A DNA stretch of 33,802 nucleotides from Opitutia bacterium (GTDB lineage Bacteria; Verrucomicrobiota; Verrucomicrobiia; Opitutales; Opitutaceae), in contig PMBT01000047.1 of NCBI GenBank assembly GCA_003153035.1, positions 6,858-40,659 of the forward strand. The letters run 5' to 3'. Numbering within the stretch: the stretch's first letter is position 1; every line of letters starts with the position of its first letter. Shown here piece by piece: positions 7,114 to 15,152 of this stretch. Below the pieces are notes generated by a model. The model was not told where the DNA came from. It ran no database searches and worked only from the letters and a program-made list of their open reading frames with translations. Both the position numbers and the translations under genes were made by a program.

Positions 7114-8376
7114 ATGGCTTCCGAACCTGTCATCTCTGTCGCCGGCCTCTCGAAGCGGTACGTGATCGAACATGAATCGCGTCACGACAACCTGCGTGAC
7201 ACGCTGCATCACACGGCGCGCAAACTATGGCGTCGGTTTCGTTGGGGCACCGGGTTTCAGAAAGAGGAGTTTTGGGCGTTGCGCGACGTGTCGTTTGAAG
7301 TCCAGCGCGGCGAGGTCGTCGGAATCATCGGCCGCAACGGCGCGGGCAAGTCGACCCTCCTCAAGATTCTCTCGCGGATCACCGAGCCGACCGCAGGGCG
7401 CATCGAACTGCGCGGCCGGGTGGCGTCGCTGCTCGAGGTCGGCACGGGGTTTCATCCCGAGCTGAGCGGCCGCGAGAACATTTTCCTCAATGGCGCGATC
7501 CTCGGGATGTCGCGCGCGGAGATCCGGCGGAAATTCGACGAGATCGTGGCGTTTGCCGAGGTGGAGCAGTTCCTCGACACGCCGGTGAAGCATTATTCCA
7601 GCGGCATGTACGTCCGGCTGGCCTTCGCCGTGGCCGCCCACCTCGAGCCGGAGATTCTGATCGTCGACGAGGTCCTTGCCGTTGGCGACTACGCCTTCCA
7701 GCGCAAATGCCTGGGCAAGATGAGCGCCGTTGCGGGACAGGAAGGGCGCACCGTGCTGTTTGTGAGCCACAACCTCGGTGCGGTGACCAGCCTATGCACC
7801 CGGGCGCTCTGGCTCGTCCAGGGGCACTTGCGCTCCTGCGGACCGACTGCGGCGGTCGTGGCTGATTACGTCGGCAGCCAGACGGAACAGGCCCTGGCAG
7901 ACTATGATTTTCGGAATTTGGGCGGTCCCGACCGGCAGGCGGGACGTTTGCTGATCTGTGGCGTCGAATTGAATGGTGGTGCCCCGGCGGCGCACCGCGA
8001 GCCGTTCCGCACCCGGATTCACTTCCGCGTCAGGTCCAAAGTGGACGGCGTGGCGTTCGGACTCGGTTTCTGCTCCTTGGAAGGCACCCGCCTGGCAACG
8101 CTGGACAGCGACCTTGACGGGCAATACCGGGCGTATCCCGCAGGATATGAAGGATGGATCGAGTTGTCGGTTCCGGAGCTCCCGCTCAGCCCGGGCCGAT
8201 ATTCCCTGGACCTGGGGGCCCGTTGCGGAAGCGTGTCGTCCCTCGACTACCTGCCGGCCTGCGGGTTGATTGATGTCCAGCCGGGACCCCGGACACCCGC
8301 GGGCGCTGTGCAGATCCCCGGAGGCGGCCTGCGATTGGCCGGGCTGTGGACGGATTCCCGGCCGGGGCAAAGATGA
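7114..8376 (+). CDS. wzt: Polysaccharide ABC exporter ATPase with C-terminal Wzt domain
   Basis: A 420-residue ATP-binding subunit for the Wzm-like permease. The nucleotide-binding domain shows Walker A GRNGAGKST (73-81), ABC signature YSSGM (161-165), Walker B ILIVDEVLAVGD (181-192) and the switch histidine in FVSHN (H219). Residues from about 265 to the end form an extra beta-rich domain like the carbohydrate-binding domain of E. coli O8/O9a Wzt, which recognises the modified non-reducing end of the finished chain. Such Wzt proteins go with exporters that read a chain-terminating methyl or phosphate cap, and two methyltransferase genes follow directly. An ATG start at 7114 is used. Confidence 0.94.
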   Translation: MASEPVISVAGLSKRYVIEHESRHDNLRDTLHHTARKLWRRFRWGTGFQKEEFWALRDVSFEVQRGEVVGIIGRNGAGKSTLLKILSRITEPTAGRIELRGRVASLLEVGTGFHPELSGRENIFLNGAILGMSRAEIRRKFDEIVAFAEVEQFLDTPVKHYSSGMYVRLAFAVAAHLEPEILIVDEVLAVGDYAFQRKCLGKMSAVAGQEGRTVLFVSHNLGAVTSLCTRALWLVQGHLRSCGPTAAVVADYVGSQTEQALADYDFRNLGGPDRQAGRLLICGVELNGGAPAAHREPFRTRIHFRVRSKVDGVAFGLGFCSLEGTRLATLDSDLDGQYRAYPAGYEGWIELSVPELPLSPGRYSLDLGARCGSVSSLDYLPACGLIDVQPGPRTPAGAVQIPGGGLRLAGLWTDSRPGQR

Positions 8377-8461
8377 TCGCATATTTCCAGCAGCACTTGA
8401 AGCGCAAGCGCTGGCGCCTTGGAGAGAGACTGCCGTGCTTCTGCCGTGCCAGTCGTTTAGG

Positions 8462-8484
8462 CCAGGGGATCCTTCGATCCCTGG
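8462..8484 (+). other. Intercistronic hairpin after wzt
   Basis: CCAGGGGATC (8462-8471) pairs with GATCCCTGG (8476-8484) around a CTTC loop, giving nine pairs with one bulged G. No T tract follows, so it is not a classical intrinsic terminator. It could attenuate or stabilise mRNA between the exporter and methyltransferase genes. The 121-base gap it sits in (8377-8497) is one of the larger gaps inside the otherwise packed locus. Confidence 0.4.
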
Positions 8485-8497
8485 ATGATTCCTCTTG

Positions 8498-9331
8498 ATG
8501 ATCATGGACGTCCAGCTGCCAACCAACAAGACCCCAACCGCGTTCACTCGGCGTGTCTTCGGGAGCATCAAGAAGTTTCTCGGGGCATTCCGCCCCCGAC
8601 GGCCCGACCTGGCAACCCTTGAGGCGCAGGCCCGCTTGCTCGGCGCGCATGTCCAATACGTGATGGACATCGATCCCATCTCGTGGTGGTCCGCGAAGGA
8701 GTTGACCGCCCGGTTTGGCGGATTTCACCCTCCCGGTGAGCCGCGTACGCTGATCCGGTGTTTTCCCGGCGACCAGGTCAGGTCCGATGTGCTCATATTA
8801 TTGCTTCGCGAGATCACGGTTCAGGCCGTGCCCGGCGCTATGGCTGAACTCGGAGTACACCGCGGCGCCTCCGCGCGGTTGCTGCACCATTACTGCCCCG
8901 AGCGAAAGCTCTATTTGTTCGACACCTTTTCCGGCTTCAATGCAGGCGACATGGCCAAGGAGTCGATGAGTGTCGGCTACAATGAAAAGCAGCAGTTTTC
9001 GGACACCGATCTCTCTTCTGTGTTGCGCACGATTGAACCGCGGACACCGAACGCCATCCTCGTGCCCGGTTGGTTCCCGTCCTCGGTAACTCCCGAGATC
9101 GGAAACGAAACGTTTGCATTCGTGCACCTGGATGCCGACCTTGAAGAGCCGACCCGCGCGGGCTTGGAGTTCTTCTGGCCCCGCCTGAGCCGTGGCGGCT
9201 TTGTGGTGGTGCATGATTACAACGCGTGGCCGGGCGCGCGCATCGCGGTTGACGAATTCCGCCGCCGTCAGCCTGTGGCGGCCGTTCCCATGCCGGACAA
9301 ATCCGGTTCCATCGTGCTGGCCAGGCTTTGA
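8498..9331 (+). CDS. TylF/MycF-type SAM-dependent O-methyltransferase
   Basis: About 277 residues resembling the TylF/MycF family, metal-dependent enzymes that O-methylate sugar hydroxyls (macrolide sugars in the founding members). Visible motifs are the SAM-binding AELGVHRG (116-123), the acidic LYLFDTFSGF (138-147), FVHLDADL (208-215) with metal-ligand-type aspartates, and VVVHDYNAWPG (236-246). TTG at 8495, ATG at 8498 and ATG at 8504 are all possible starts; 8498 is chosen and none has a clear ribosome-binding site. Directly after the exporter genes, so it probably methylates the exported glycan, perhaps as the terminal cap read by Wzt (inference). Confidence 0.85.
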   Translation: MIMDVQLPTNKTPTAFTRRVFGSIKKFLGAFRPRRPDLATLEAQARLLGAHVQYVMDIDPISWWSAKELTARFGGFHPPGEPRTLIRCFPGDQVRSDVLILLLREITVQAVPGAMAELGVHRGASARLLHHYCPERKLYLFDTFSGFNAGDMAKESMSVGYNEKQQFSDTDLSSVLRTIEPRTPNAILVPGWFPSSVTPEIGNETFAFVHLDADLEEPTRAGLEFFWPRLSRGGFVVVHDYNAWPGARIAVDEFRRRQPVAAVPMPDKSGSIVLARL

Positions 9332-9347
9332 GTGCGCCGCGATCCCC

Positions 9348-10019
9348 ATGAGCATCCTGTCCACGTTCCTCTGGAAGAATCGTCAGCTCCGGCACCAGAT
9401 CTATCTGCTTCGGGCCCGGTACCATCTGGCGGCCTCCGGTTTCGCCACCGGCCTAGGCGCGTCGGCTTGGCTGCTGCACGGTTTGGTGCGTTCCCTGCGT
9501 CCCCAGACCTGTGTGGAGATCGGCTCCGCCACCGGCTGGTCCGCCTGTCACATCGGCCTGGCGCTGAGGGAGAATTTTGCCGGCCGGCTTTATGCCATTG
9601 ATCCACACGGTCCCACCGCATGGAACGACCAAGGTCCCATCGATACCTACCCGATTCTCCGACGGAATCTCCGGCGCTGCGGGCTCGAGGATCACGTGGA
9701 GATTGTCCGCTCCACCTCGGTCGAGGCCGCCCGCGGCTGGACCCGTCCGGTCGACTTCTTGTTCATTGACGGTGATCATTCCTATCCGGGTGTGAAGGGC
9801 GATTGGGATCTGTTTTCACCATTTCTCACCGACTTCGGCATCGCGGTTTTCCATGACACCACCTGGGAACGCCGCGGCCCCAACCGCCCCGATATGGGCG
9901 TGCCGCGTTTTGTCGAGGAGCTTCGGCGGAAGGGCCATCCGGTGATCACCATCGATCGCGACTGCGGCCTTAGCCTGGTGCAAAACCGCGTGGGAGGATT
10001 GCCGCTTGTCCCGGAATGA
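9348..10019 (+). CDS. Class I SAM-dependent methyltransferase
   Basis: A 223-residue methyltransferase of the Methyltransf_24 type. The SAM-binding glycine motif is VEIGSATGWS (56-65), the acidic ribose-binding strand is LYAIDPHG (81-88), and FLFIDGDHSYPGV (137-149) with AVFHDTT (166-172) supply the aspartates and histidine typical of this fold. The start is the ATG at 9348, 16 bases after the preceding stop; an in-frame extension into the upstream gene is rejected. Likely substrate is a sugar of the surface glycan, given its neighbours, but this is inference. The next gene begins inside its last 14 bases. Confidence 0.85.
   Translation: MSILSTFLWKNRQLRHQIYLLRARYHLAASGFATGLGASAWLLHGLVRSLRPQTCVEIGSATGWSACHIGLALRENFAGRLYAIDPHGPTAWNDQGPIDTYPILRRNLRRCGLEDHVEIVRSTSVEAARGWTRPVDFLFIDGDHSYPGVKGDWDLFSPFLTDFGIAVFHDTTWERRGPNRPDMGVPRFVEELRRKGHPVITIDRDCGLSLVQNRVGGLPLVPE
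9993..9997 (+). promoter_or_regulatory. Shine-Dalgarno supporting a TTG start
   Basis: GGAGG lies eight bases before a TTG at 10006, inside the 3' end of the methyltransferase gene. It is one of few clear ribosome-binding sites in the window. It supports the TTG as a true start, since the nearby ATG at 10016 is in another frame. Confidence 0.65.
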
Positions 10020-10986
10020 GAAACCCGCCGGCTGGGTTCGCCGCCTTTGGCGCGACATTTATTGGTATCGCGAAGACCGGCGCATCCGCACCGAGTACCG
10101 CGGCGTGCGGCACCTGGTCTTCTTCGGCGGCCACGGCCTTGGCGATGAGGTTATGGTAAGCACTGTGCTGCACGAACTCCGGCAGCGGGGCGGTCAGGGC
10201 CTGGGCGTGATGACCACGGTCCCGGAGCTCTTCGCGAACTCGCCGGATGTCGATGCGGTCAAACCGATTCGCCACGATCACACCGCTTTCTTCGAGCGAG
10301 TGGGGATCAGGGCGGACCCGCTCTACTACATTCACCGGCAGCTTCCGCCTGACATCGACGTGCCCCCACCCCGACACCTGCTCGCCGAGATGTGCCGGCT
10401 GGCGGGGATCACCGGCGAGGTTGCACTGCGTCCGTATGTTTTCCTGACGGAGCGGGAAAAGGGCGCTGCCCGTCGGACGCGGCCATTTGTCGTTTTGCAG
10501 TCGTCGCGCCGTTCAGCATCCCTCCGCATCGGCAACAAAGAGTGGATTCCAGAACGGATTCAGGCGGTTGCCGACGCGCTGGCGGCGCATCATGAGATCC
10601 TCCAGGTCGGCCTGCAGGCAGACCCGGCGATCGCAGGCGCGGTTGATCTTCGGGGACGTCTGACGCTAAGGGAAACAGCTGCCGTGCTATACCATGCTCA
10701 AGTTTTCGTCGGGTTGGTGGGATTCCTCATGCATTTGGCGCGCAGCGTCGACTGTCCCGCCGTGATTATCTACGGCGGTCGCGAACACCCCGGCCAGAGC
10801 GGGTATTCCGCCAACGAGAACCTCTTCACCCCGCTGCCATGCTCGCCTTGCTGGCGCTGGAATTCTTGTGATTACGATCATCTCTGCATGACATCGATCA
10901 CCGTAGAGGCCGTGCTTGCAGCGACCCAACGCATCATGGCGCGACCTCGCGACAGCCTCGTGGTGGACCGCGCGGCAACGGATTGA
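10006..10986 (+). CDS. Glycosyltransferase family 9 protein (first GT9 paralog)
   Basis: A 326-residue heptosyltransferase-like GT-B protein. The N-terminal glycine-rich loop FFGGHGLGDEVM (39-50), the second-domain segment LQSSRRSASLR (164-174), DLRGRLTLRETAAVL (214-228) and FVGLVGFLMHLARSVDCPAV (234-253) are typical of GT9. Four cysteines, C279, C282, C288 and C294, are spaced C-x2-C-x5-C-x5-C. The gene at 13165 is a clear paralog with the same spacing and shares the block MCRLAGI-GE-A-RPY. TTG start with a good GGAGG, overlapping the upstream gene by 14 bases. The sugar transferred is unknown; a heptose is not implied by family alone. Confidence 0.85.
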   Translation: MSRNEKPAGWVRRLWRDIYWYREDRRIRTEYRGVRHLVFFGGHGLGDEVMVSTVLHELRQRGGQGLGVMTTVPELFANSPDVDAVKPIRHDHTAFFERVGIRADPLYYIHRQLPPDIDVPPPRHLLAEMCRLAGITGEVALRPYVFLTEREKGAARRTRPFVVLQSSRRSASLRIGNKEWIPERIQAVADALAAHHEILQVGLQADPAIAGAVDLRGRLTLRETAAVLYHAQVFVGLVGFLMHLARSVDCPAVIIYGGREHPGQSGYSANENLFTPLPCSPCWRWNSCDYDHLCMTSITVEAVLAATQRIMARPRDSLVVDRAATD

Positions 10987-11199
10987 GTCCGGCGATGCCG
11001 CTGTTGCGCAGGCTGTCTGAGGCCGGTCCCAACAGCCGCCACCTTTCGCATGGCACTGATTTCCGTCCACAGAGACGCATGAATCCGATACCCGGCTCGG
11101 CGCCGACAGCCGCCATTCCATCACGACTTCAATGATCGCCTATCATTTCCCCGGGAAACCAATGCGGACTCTGGGCCGCAAGCTGGCTGGCTGACCTGA
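10987..11199. other. 213-base gap between GT9 and GT2 genes
   Basis: No gene, terminator or convincing promoter is seen. A 20-codon frame from an ATG at 11131 reads MIAYHFPGKPMR..., reminiscent of the start of some GT4 enzymes, and stops at 11193. It might be a remnant or chance. TATCAT at 11141-11146 resembles a -10 but no -35 is placed correctly. This is the longest non-coding stretch inside the glycan locus and a possible junction between sub-operons. Confidence 0.4.
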
Positions 11200-12153
11200 T
11201 TGAAAATCTCGGCGATTCTCTGCACGCACAATCCCCACCGGCCGTTTCTCGCACGGACGCTGGCCGGACTGCGGGCGCAGACTCTCCCGGCTGGCGAATG
11301 GGAGTTGATCTTGGTAGACAACGGTTCGGAGCCGTCCGTGCCGGCCATTGCCGACCTCGGGTGGCATCCCGCCGCTCGCATCGTGCGGGAGGATGAACTC
11401 GGTTTGACCGCAGCCCGGTTGCGCGGGATTGAGGAAGCTTCGGGAGGCGTACTGGTTTTTGTCGATGATGACAACGTGTTGGTCCCTGACTACCTTGAAC
11501 GGGCAAACCGTCTTGCGCAGCGATTTCCTGAACTCGGGGTATGGGGATGCGGGTCCTTCCAGCCCGAATGGGAGCAGCAGCCGCCGCCCGAGTTTGCGCC
11601 CTATCTCTCCTTCCTCGCAGTCCACCAGGTGCCGGCCGACAGGCGGTCTGCGCGCCCTTACGATTATGCGGCAATGCCGGCGGGCGCCGGTATGTGCGTC
11701 CGGGTCGAGATCGCCCGCCGTTACGCCGCGGCGGTACGGCAGGATTCGCGTCGCAAACTGCTCGGCCGGACCGGCGCCCAGCTCAACGGTTGCGAGGATT
11801 TCGACCTGGCGATGATGGCGATCGACTGCGGACGGGAAACCGGCGTTTTTCGCGAACTGCGCTTGGTTCACCTGATGCCGCGCAGCCGCATCGAGGAAGC
11901 CTATCTGCTGCGGTTGATTGAGGGTCATGCCTATTCCACGGTCCTGCTGATGGCGCTTCGCGGGGACAAGCCGGCGCCTCTCCCGCGGGGTCTGCTAGCT
12001 CGATTGCGCGAGTTCCGGTTGCGCCGTTCCCTCGACCTCGTTGAATTGCGGATCCACGACGCGCGACGACAAGGCGAATCCCGCGCCTGGAAGGCGCTGG
12101 AGATCCTGGCCGTGAAGCGCCCGCCACTCCCGGCGAGGGAAGTCACATCATGA
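11200..12153 (+). CDS. Glycosyltransferase family 2 protein (tandem paralog A)
   Basis: A 317-residue GT-A fold inverting glycosyltransferase. It begins with the family strand ISAILCTHNP (3-11), then the nucleotide-binding ELILVDNGSE (35-44) and the metal-binding region VFVDDDNVLVPDYL (86-99). The acceptor-side acidic motif is CEDFDLAM. The start is a TTG at 11200 without a Shine-Dalgarno sequence; no better start fits because the next upstream codons lie before a stop. The stop overlaps the start of a close paralog by four bases (ATGA). Both share WHPAAR, LGLT-ARLRG and VDDDN, pointing to tandem duplication. Donor unknown. Confidence 0.87.
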   Translation: MKISAILCTHNPHRPFLARTLAGLRAQTLPAGEWELILVDNGSEPSVPAIADLGWHPAARIVREDELGLTAARLRGIEEASGGVLVFVDDDNVLVPDYLERANRLAQRFPELGVWGCGSFQPEWEQQPPPEFAPYLSFLAVHQVPADRRSARPYDYAAMPAGAGMCVRVEIARRYAAAVRQDSRRKLLGRTGAQLNGCEDFDLAMMAIDCGRETGVFRELRLVHLMPRSRIEEAYLLRLIEGHAYSTVLLMALRGDKPAPLPRGLLARLREFRLRRSLDLVELRIHDARRQGESRAWKALEILAVKRPPLPAREVTS

Positions 12154-13151
12154 GCGACGCGCCGGCATGCTCCGTGGTCCTGCCCACCCACAACCCGGAT
12201 TCGATTCGCCTTCAGCGGACCCTTGGAGCGCTGCGGGAGCAGACGGTACCTTCGGCGACGTGGGAGCTTATCGTGGTTGACAACGCCTCGGACCCTCCCC
12301 TTGCCGGGCGGATCGACCTTGCCTGGCATCCGGCGGCGCGCGTTGTGCACGAGCAGAAGCTTGGACTCACCTCGGCCCGGCTGCGCGGCTTCGCCGAGGC
12401 GGCCGGTGAACTGCTCCTGCTGGTCGACGATGACAACATGCTCGCACCCGATTACCTGGCCCAACTTACGGCGCGCTTTGCCGCGGAACCGGCGCTCGGT
12501 GCGCTCGGCGGCCGCTCACGGCCGGAGTTCGAGCAAAGTCCGCCAGCTTGGACGCGGGCGTTCGATGGCCTGCTGGCCCTGCGGGACCTTGGGGACATTT
12601 CGCTGCGCGCCGCGTGGCGGGGCAATGGCCCGCGCGAGTACCCATGCTGCGCCCCGATCGGCGCCGGCATGGCGCTGCGCCGCGAGGGCGCGGCTGCATA
12701 CGCTGCGGCGCTCGCGCGCGATCCGCGCCGTCGCTCCCTCGATCGCAGGGGAAACCAACTCGTCTCGGGCGGCGATAACGACCTGGTAATGACCATCCTC
12801 GACGCTGGTTCCGACGTGGTCTACGACCCAGCCCTGACGCTCACGCACCTCATCCCGGCACAGCGAAGCTCCCGTGACTACCTTGGCCGGCTCAACCGGG
12901 CAATCGCCCGCTCCTGGGTGAACGTACTTGCGTTACACGGAATCCGGCCCTGGCCGCAGCTAGCGCGCGGGACGGTCCCGCTGCGCTGCTGCCGTTCCTG
13001 GTGGCGTACGCGCGCCTGGCGCGGACCCACCCAATGGGTCCGCTGGCAAGGCCGCTGCGGTCAATTCGAAGGCCAGGCCGACCTCCGGGCCTCCGATGAT
13101 CCGCCCATGAGCCCACCAGTTCGCGCCCGAACAGGCGAAGGTCAGGGCTAA
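12150..13151 (+). CDS. Glycosyltransferase family 2 protein (tandem paralog B), probable 3' frameshift
   Basis: As read, 333 residues. The GT-A catalytic core is intact: CSVVLPTHNP (7-16), LIVVDNASD (40-48), LLVDDDNMLAPDYL (90-103) and the acidic GGDNDLVM. From about residue 271 (near base 12960) the sequence becomes Trp-, Cys- and Arg-rich and unlike a protein. The frame starting at 12962 instead reads RDGPAALLPFLVAYARLAR with GC-rich third positions and stops at 13099. Joining the frames, for example by two bases fewer in the GCGCGCG run at 12963-12969, gives about 315 residues, matching the 317 of its upstream paralog. This is either a real frameshift or an assembly error. ATG start, 4-base overlap with the upstream stop. 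Confidence 0.82.
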   Translation: MSDAPACSVVLPTHNPDSIRLQRTLGALREQTVPSATWELIVVDNASDPPLAGRIDLAWHPAARVVHEQKLGLTSARLRGFAEAAGELLLLVDDDNMLAPDYLAQLTARFAAEPALGALGGRSRPEFEQSPPAWTRAFDGLLALRDLGDISLRAAWRGNGPREYPCCAPIGAGMALRREGAAAYAAALARDPRRRSLDRRGNQLVSGGDNDLVMTILDAGSDVVYDPALTLTHLIPAQRSSRDYLGRLNRAIARSWVNVLALHGIRPWPQLARGTVPLRCCRSWWRTRAWRGPTQWVRWQGRCGQFEGQADLRASDDPPMSPPVRARTGEGQG

Positions 13152-13164
13152 GGACCGAACCAGT

Positions 13165-14118
13165 ATGTATGCACTGAACTGCCGTCTCGGAGGACTGATC
13201 GCCGCCGGCCGGGGATTGCTGCGCCACGGCCGACCGGTGCGCGTTCTCCTGTTTGGTCCACACAGCCTGGGTGACGATCTCCTTTGCACGGTCGTCCTGC
13301 GCGAAGCGCGGCGACGCAGTCGGCCGTTTGCCATGATGACGAGCCGTCCGGAACTTTTCCGTGGCAATGCTGACCCCTCGGCCCTGCTGCCCGTTGACGA
13401 CTATTATGCGCAGGCCCTCCGTCGTCTGGGCGCGCAGGTGGTCCAGCCGTATTATGCCCGATGTGACCCTGGCAACCCGCTCCGCGATGTTTTTGCACCG
13501 CACCACATCCTGACCGAAATGTGCCGTCTCGCGGGGATTTCTGGCGAGATCGCAGTCCGGCCCTACCTGTACCTCGCCCACAAGGAACTGCGGGTGGGGC
13601 GGATTTTCCCGCGCCAGATCACGGTCCACAGCTCGGCCCGCTCCGCGGCGTTTCCGTTCACCACCAAGGAATGGGGAACCGAGCGTTGGGTCTCCGTGGT
13701 CCGGGCGTTGGCGGGCGAATTCAAGCTCATCCAGATTGGCGCGGCCACCGATCCGCCCCTACCGGTCGACTTGGATCTGCGCGGTCGCACCAGCCTGCGT
13801 GAGGCGGCGGGGATTCTCGCGGCATCAGAGGTGTTCGCCGGGCTCGAGGGGTTTCTTGCTCATCTTGCGCGCGCAGTTGACTGTCCCGCGGTGGTGATCA
13901 TCGGAGGCCGCGTGCGCCCGGAGACGGTTGGTTATGCCTGCAATGTCAATCTCTACAGCGCGGTCGACTGTTCGCCCTGCGGCTTGCGCGACGGCTGCCC
14001 GCACGGCCTCAAATGCCTCACAGAGATCCTACCCGACACGGTCGCTGCCGCTCTCCGTGAAATGGCGGCACACCACCCAGCCCGCCCCCTGCCGGCCGAA
14101 ACCGCGATACTCCCGTGA
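13165..14118 (+). CDS. Glycosyltransferase family 9 protein (second GT9 paralog)
   Basis: A 317-residue GT-B protein of the heptosyltransferase type, paralogous to the gene at 10006. Shared landmarks are the loop LLFGPHSLGDDLL (28-40), TEMCRLAGISGEIAVRPY (117-134), DLRGRTSLREAAGIL (204-218), FLAHLARAVDCPAV (230-243) and four cysteines C269, C272, C278 and C284 with the identical C-x2-C-x5-C-x5-C spacing. Start ATG 13165. The next gene starts with GTG inside the TGA stop. The two GT9 genes flank the two GT2 paralogs, so this block probably arose by duplication of a GT9/GT2 unit. Confidence 0.85.
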   Translation: MYALNCRLGGLIAAGRGLLRHGRPVRVLLFGPHSLGDDLLCTVVLREARRRSRPFAMMTSRPELFRGNADPSALLPVDDYYAQALRRLGAQVVQPYYARCDPGNPLRDVFAPHHILTEMCRLAGISGEIAVRPYLYLAHKELRVGRIFPRQITVHSSARSAAFPFTTKEWGTERWVSVVRALAGEFKLIQIGAATDPPLPVDLDLRGRTSLREAAGILAASEVFAGLEGFLAHLARAVDCPAVVIIGGRVRPETVGYACNVNLYSAVDCSPCGLRDGCPHGLKCLTEILPDTVAAALREMAAHHPARPLPAETAILP

Positions 14119-15152
14119 GACTCCAGGTATCTCCCGACGTCTCAGTCATTATCCCGGTCTACAATCGTGGAGAGATCATTCGCTATACGCTGGAGAGCGT
14201 GCGGCGCGCCGCCGAGGGGCTTTCTGTCGAGGTTATTGTGGTGGACGACGGCTCCGAACCGCCCGCGGCGGAGTCCATTGCCCGGCTGGGGTTCGCCCCG
14301 GAGAAGATCCTCCGCCAGTCAAACCAGGGATTGCTGTTCGCGCGGCTCGCTGGACTGAGCGCGGCAACCGGCCGGTATGTGCTGTTTCTGGACTCCGACG
14401 ATCTGATCAGTCCCGACAAACTGCGGTTGCAGATCGCGGCCATGGAGAGCGCGCAAGCTGACGTAAGCTACGCCGATACCGCCCGCTGTCTCTTACAGGG
14501 CGAGTATGGCGCTTTGTCGATCTCTCTGGATACGTCCTGCAAGGCCACTCAGGATTCCGCCGACTTCTTCATCAGTGTGCAGCCGGCGCCTCATAGCCCT
14601 GTCTTCCGGGCGGACTACCTGCGGCGGATTGTGGCCGAAGCGCTCTTTCCACCGTCGCCGCTCTACAATCCGGTTGCCGAGATCTGGTTTTATCACAATG
14701 CCGCGCCAAGGCCGGCGCGGGTCGTGAAGGTACCCGGACCGCATTCGATCATTGGCTGCCATCCAGGCGCGCGTCTTACGAACCAGTGGGAAAAACTCGG
14801 AGTGGCTTCACTCGCGGTGATGGAAGCGTTTGCAAGGACTTGCCCGCCCACGCCCGCGGCGTCCAAGGCACGCCAGCTTGTCGCCGAGAATGCCTTCGGC
14901 GCCTGGCGGCGCCTGCCCCGGGGTTTTTCTCCGGAATTTGGCAGGCGTTTGTTCGGGATCTGGCGCCGGCTCAATCGGGACACCGACCTCCGCAGACTCG
15001 GCGGCGGCGGATTCCAGATCCTCGCAGGTTTGCTCGGCCCAGTTGCGGCCGCACGCCTGCTCCAGCTCTATCAGGGCCAATCTTATGAACGTGTCCGCAC
15101 CATGGACGACGAGTCGTTTCGTCAGCTGATGGCCACACTGCCTCCACCATGA
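14115..15152 (+). CDS. Glycosyltransferase family 2 protein
   Basis: A 345-residue GT-A glycosyltransferase. It opens with VSVIIPVYNRGE (9-20), followed by VIVVDDGSE (40-48), NQGLLFARLAG (70-80) and the DxD-containing VLFLDSDDLISPDKL (89-103). The C-terminal third is alpha-helical and Arg-rich with no recognised domain. The GTG start at 14115 overlaps the preceding stop by four bases, and its own stop overlaps the next ATG. Donor and acceptor are unknown. Confidence 0.88.
   Translation: MRLQVSPDVSVIIPVYNRGEIIRYTLESVRRAAEGLSVEVIVVDDGSEPPAAESIARLGFAPEKILRQSNQGLLFARLAGLSAATGRYVLFLDSDDLISPDKLRLQIAAMESAQADVSYADTARCLLQGEYGALSISLDTSCKATQDSADFFISVQPAPHSPVFRADYLRRIVAEALFPPSPLYNPVAEIWFYHNAAPRPARVVKVPGPHSIIGCHPGARLTNQWEKLGVASLAVMEAFARTCPPTPAASKARQLVAENAFGAWRRLPRGFSPEFGRRLFGIWRRLNRDTDLRRLGGGGFQILAGLLGPVAAARLLQLYQGQSYERVRTMDDESFRQLMATLPPP

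Noticed and set aside
11131-11193. Short frame starting MIAYHFPGKP, similar in style to GT4 N-termini
   Set aside because: Only 20 codons and no continuing homology in any frame. It may be a remnant but cannot be supported.
10006-14118. Calling the GT9 genes heptosyltransferases (waaC/waaF)
   Set aside because: Family membership does not define heptose as donor. The genes lie in a diverse glycan cluster and show an unusual cysteine motif, so only GT9 is claimed.
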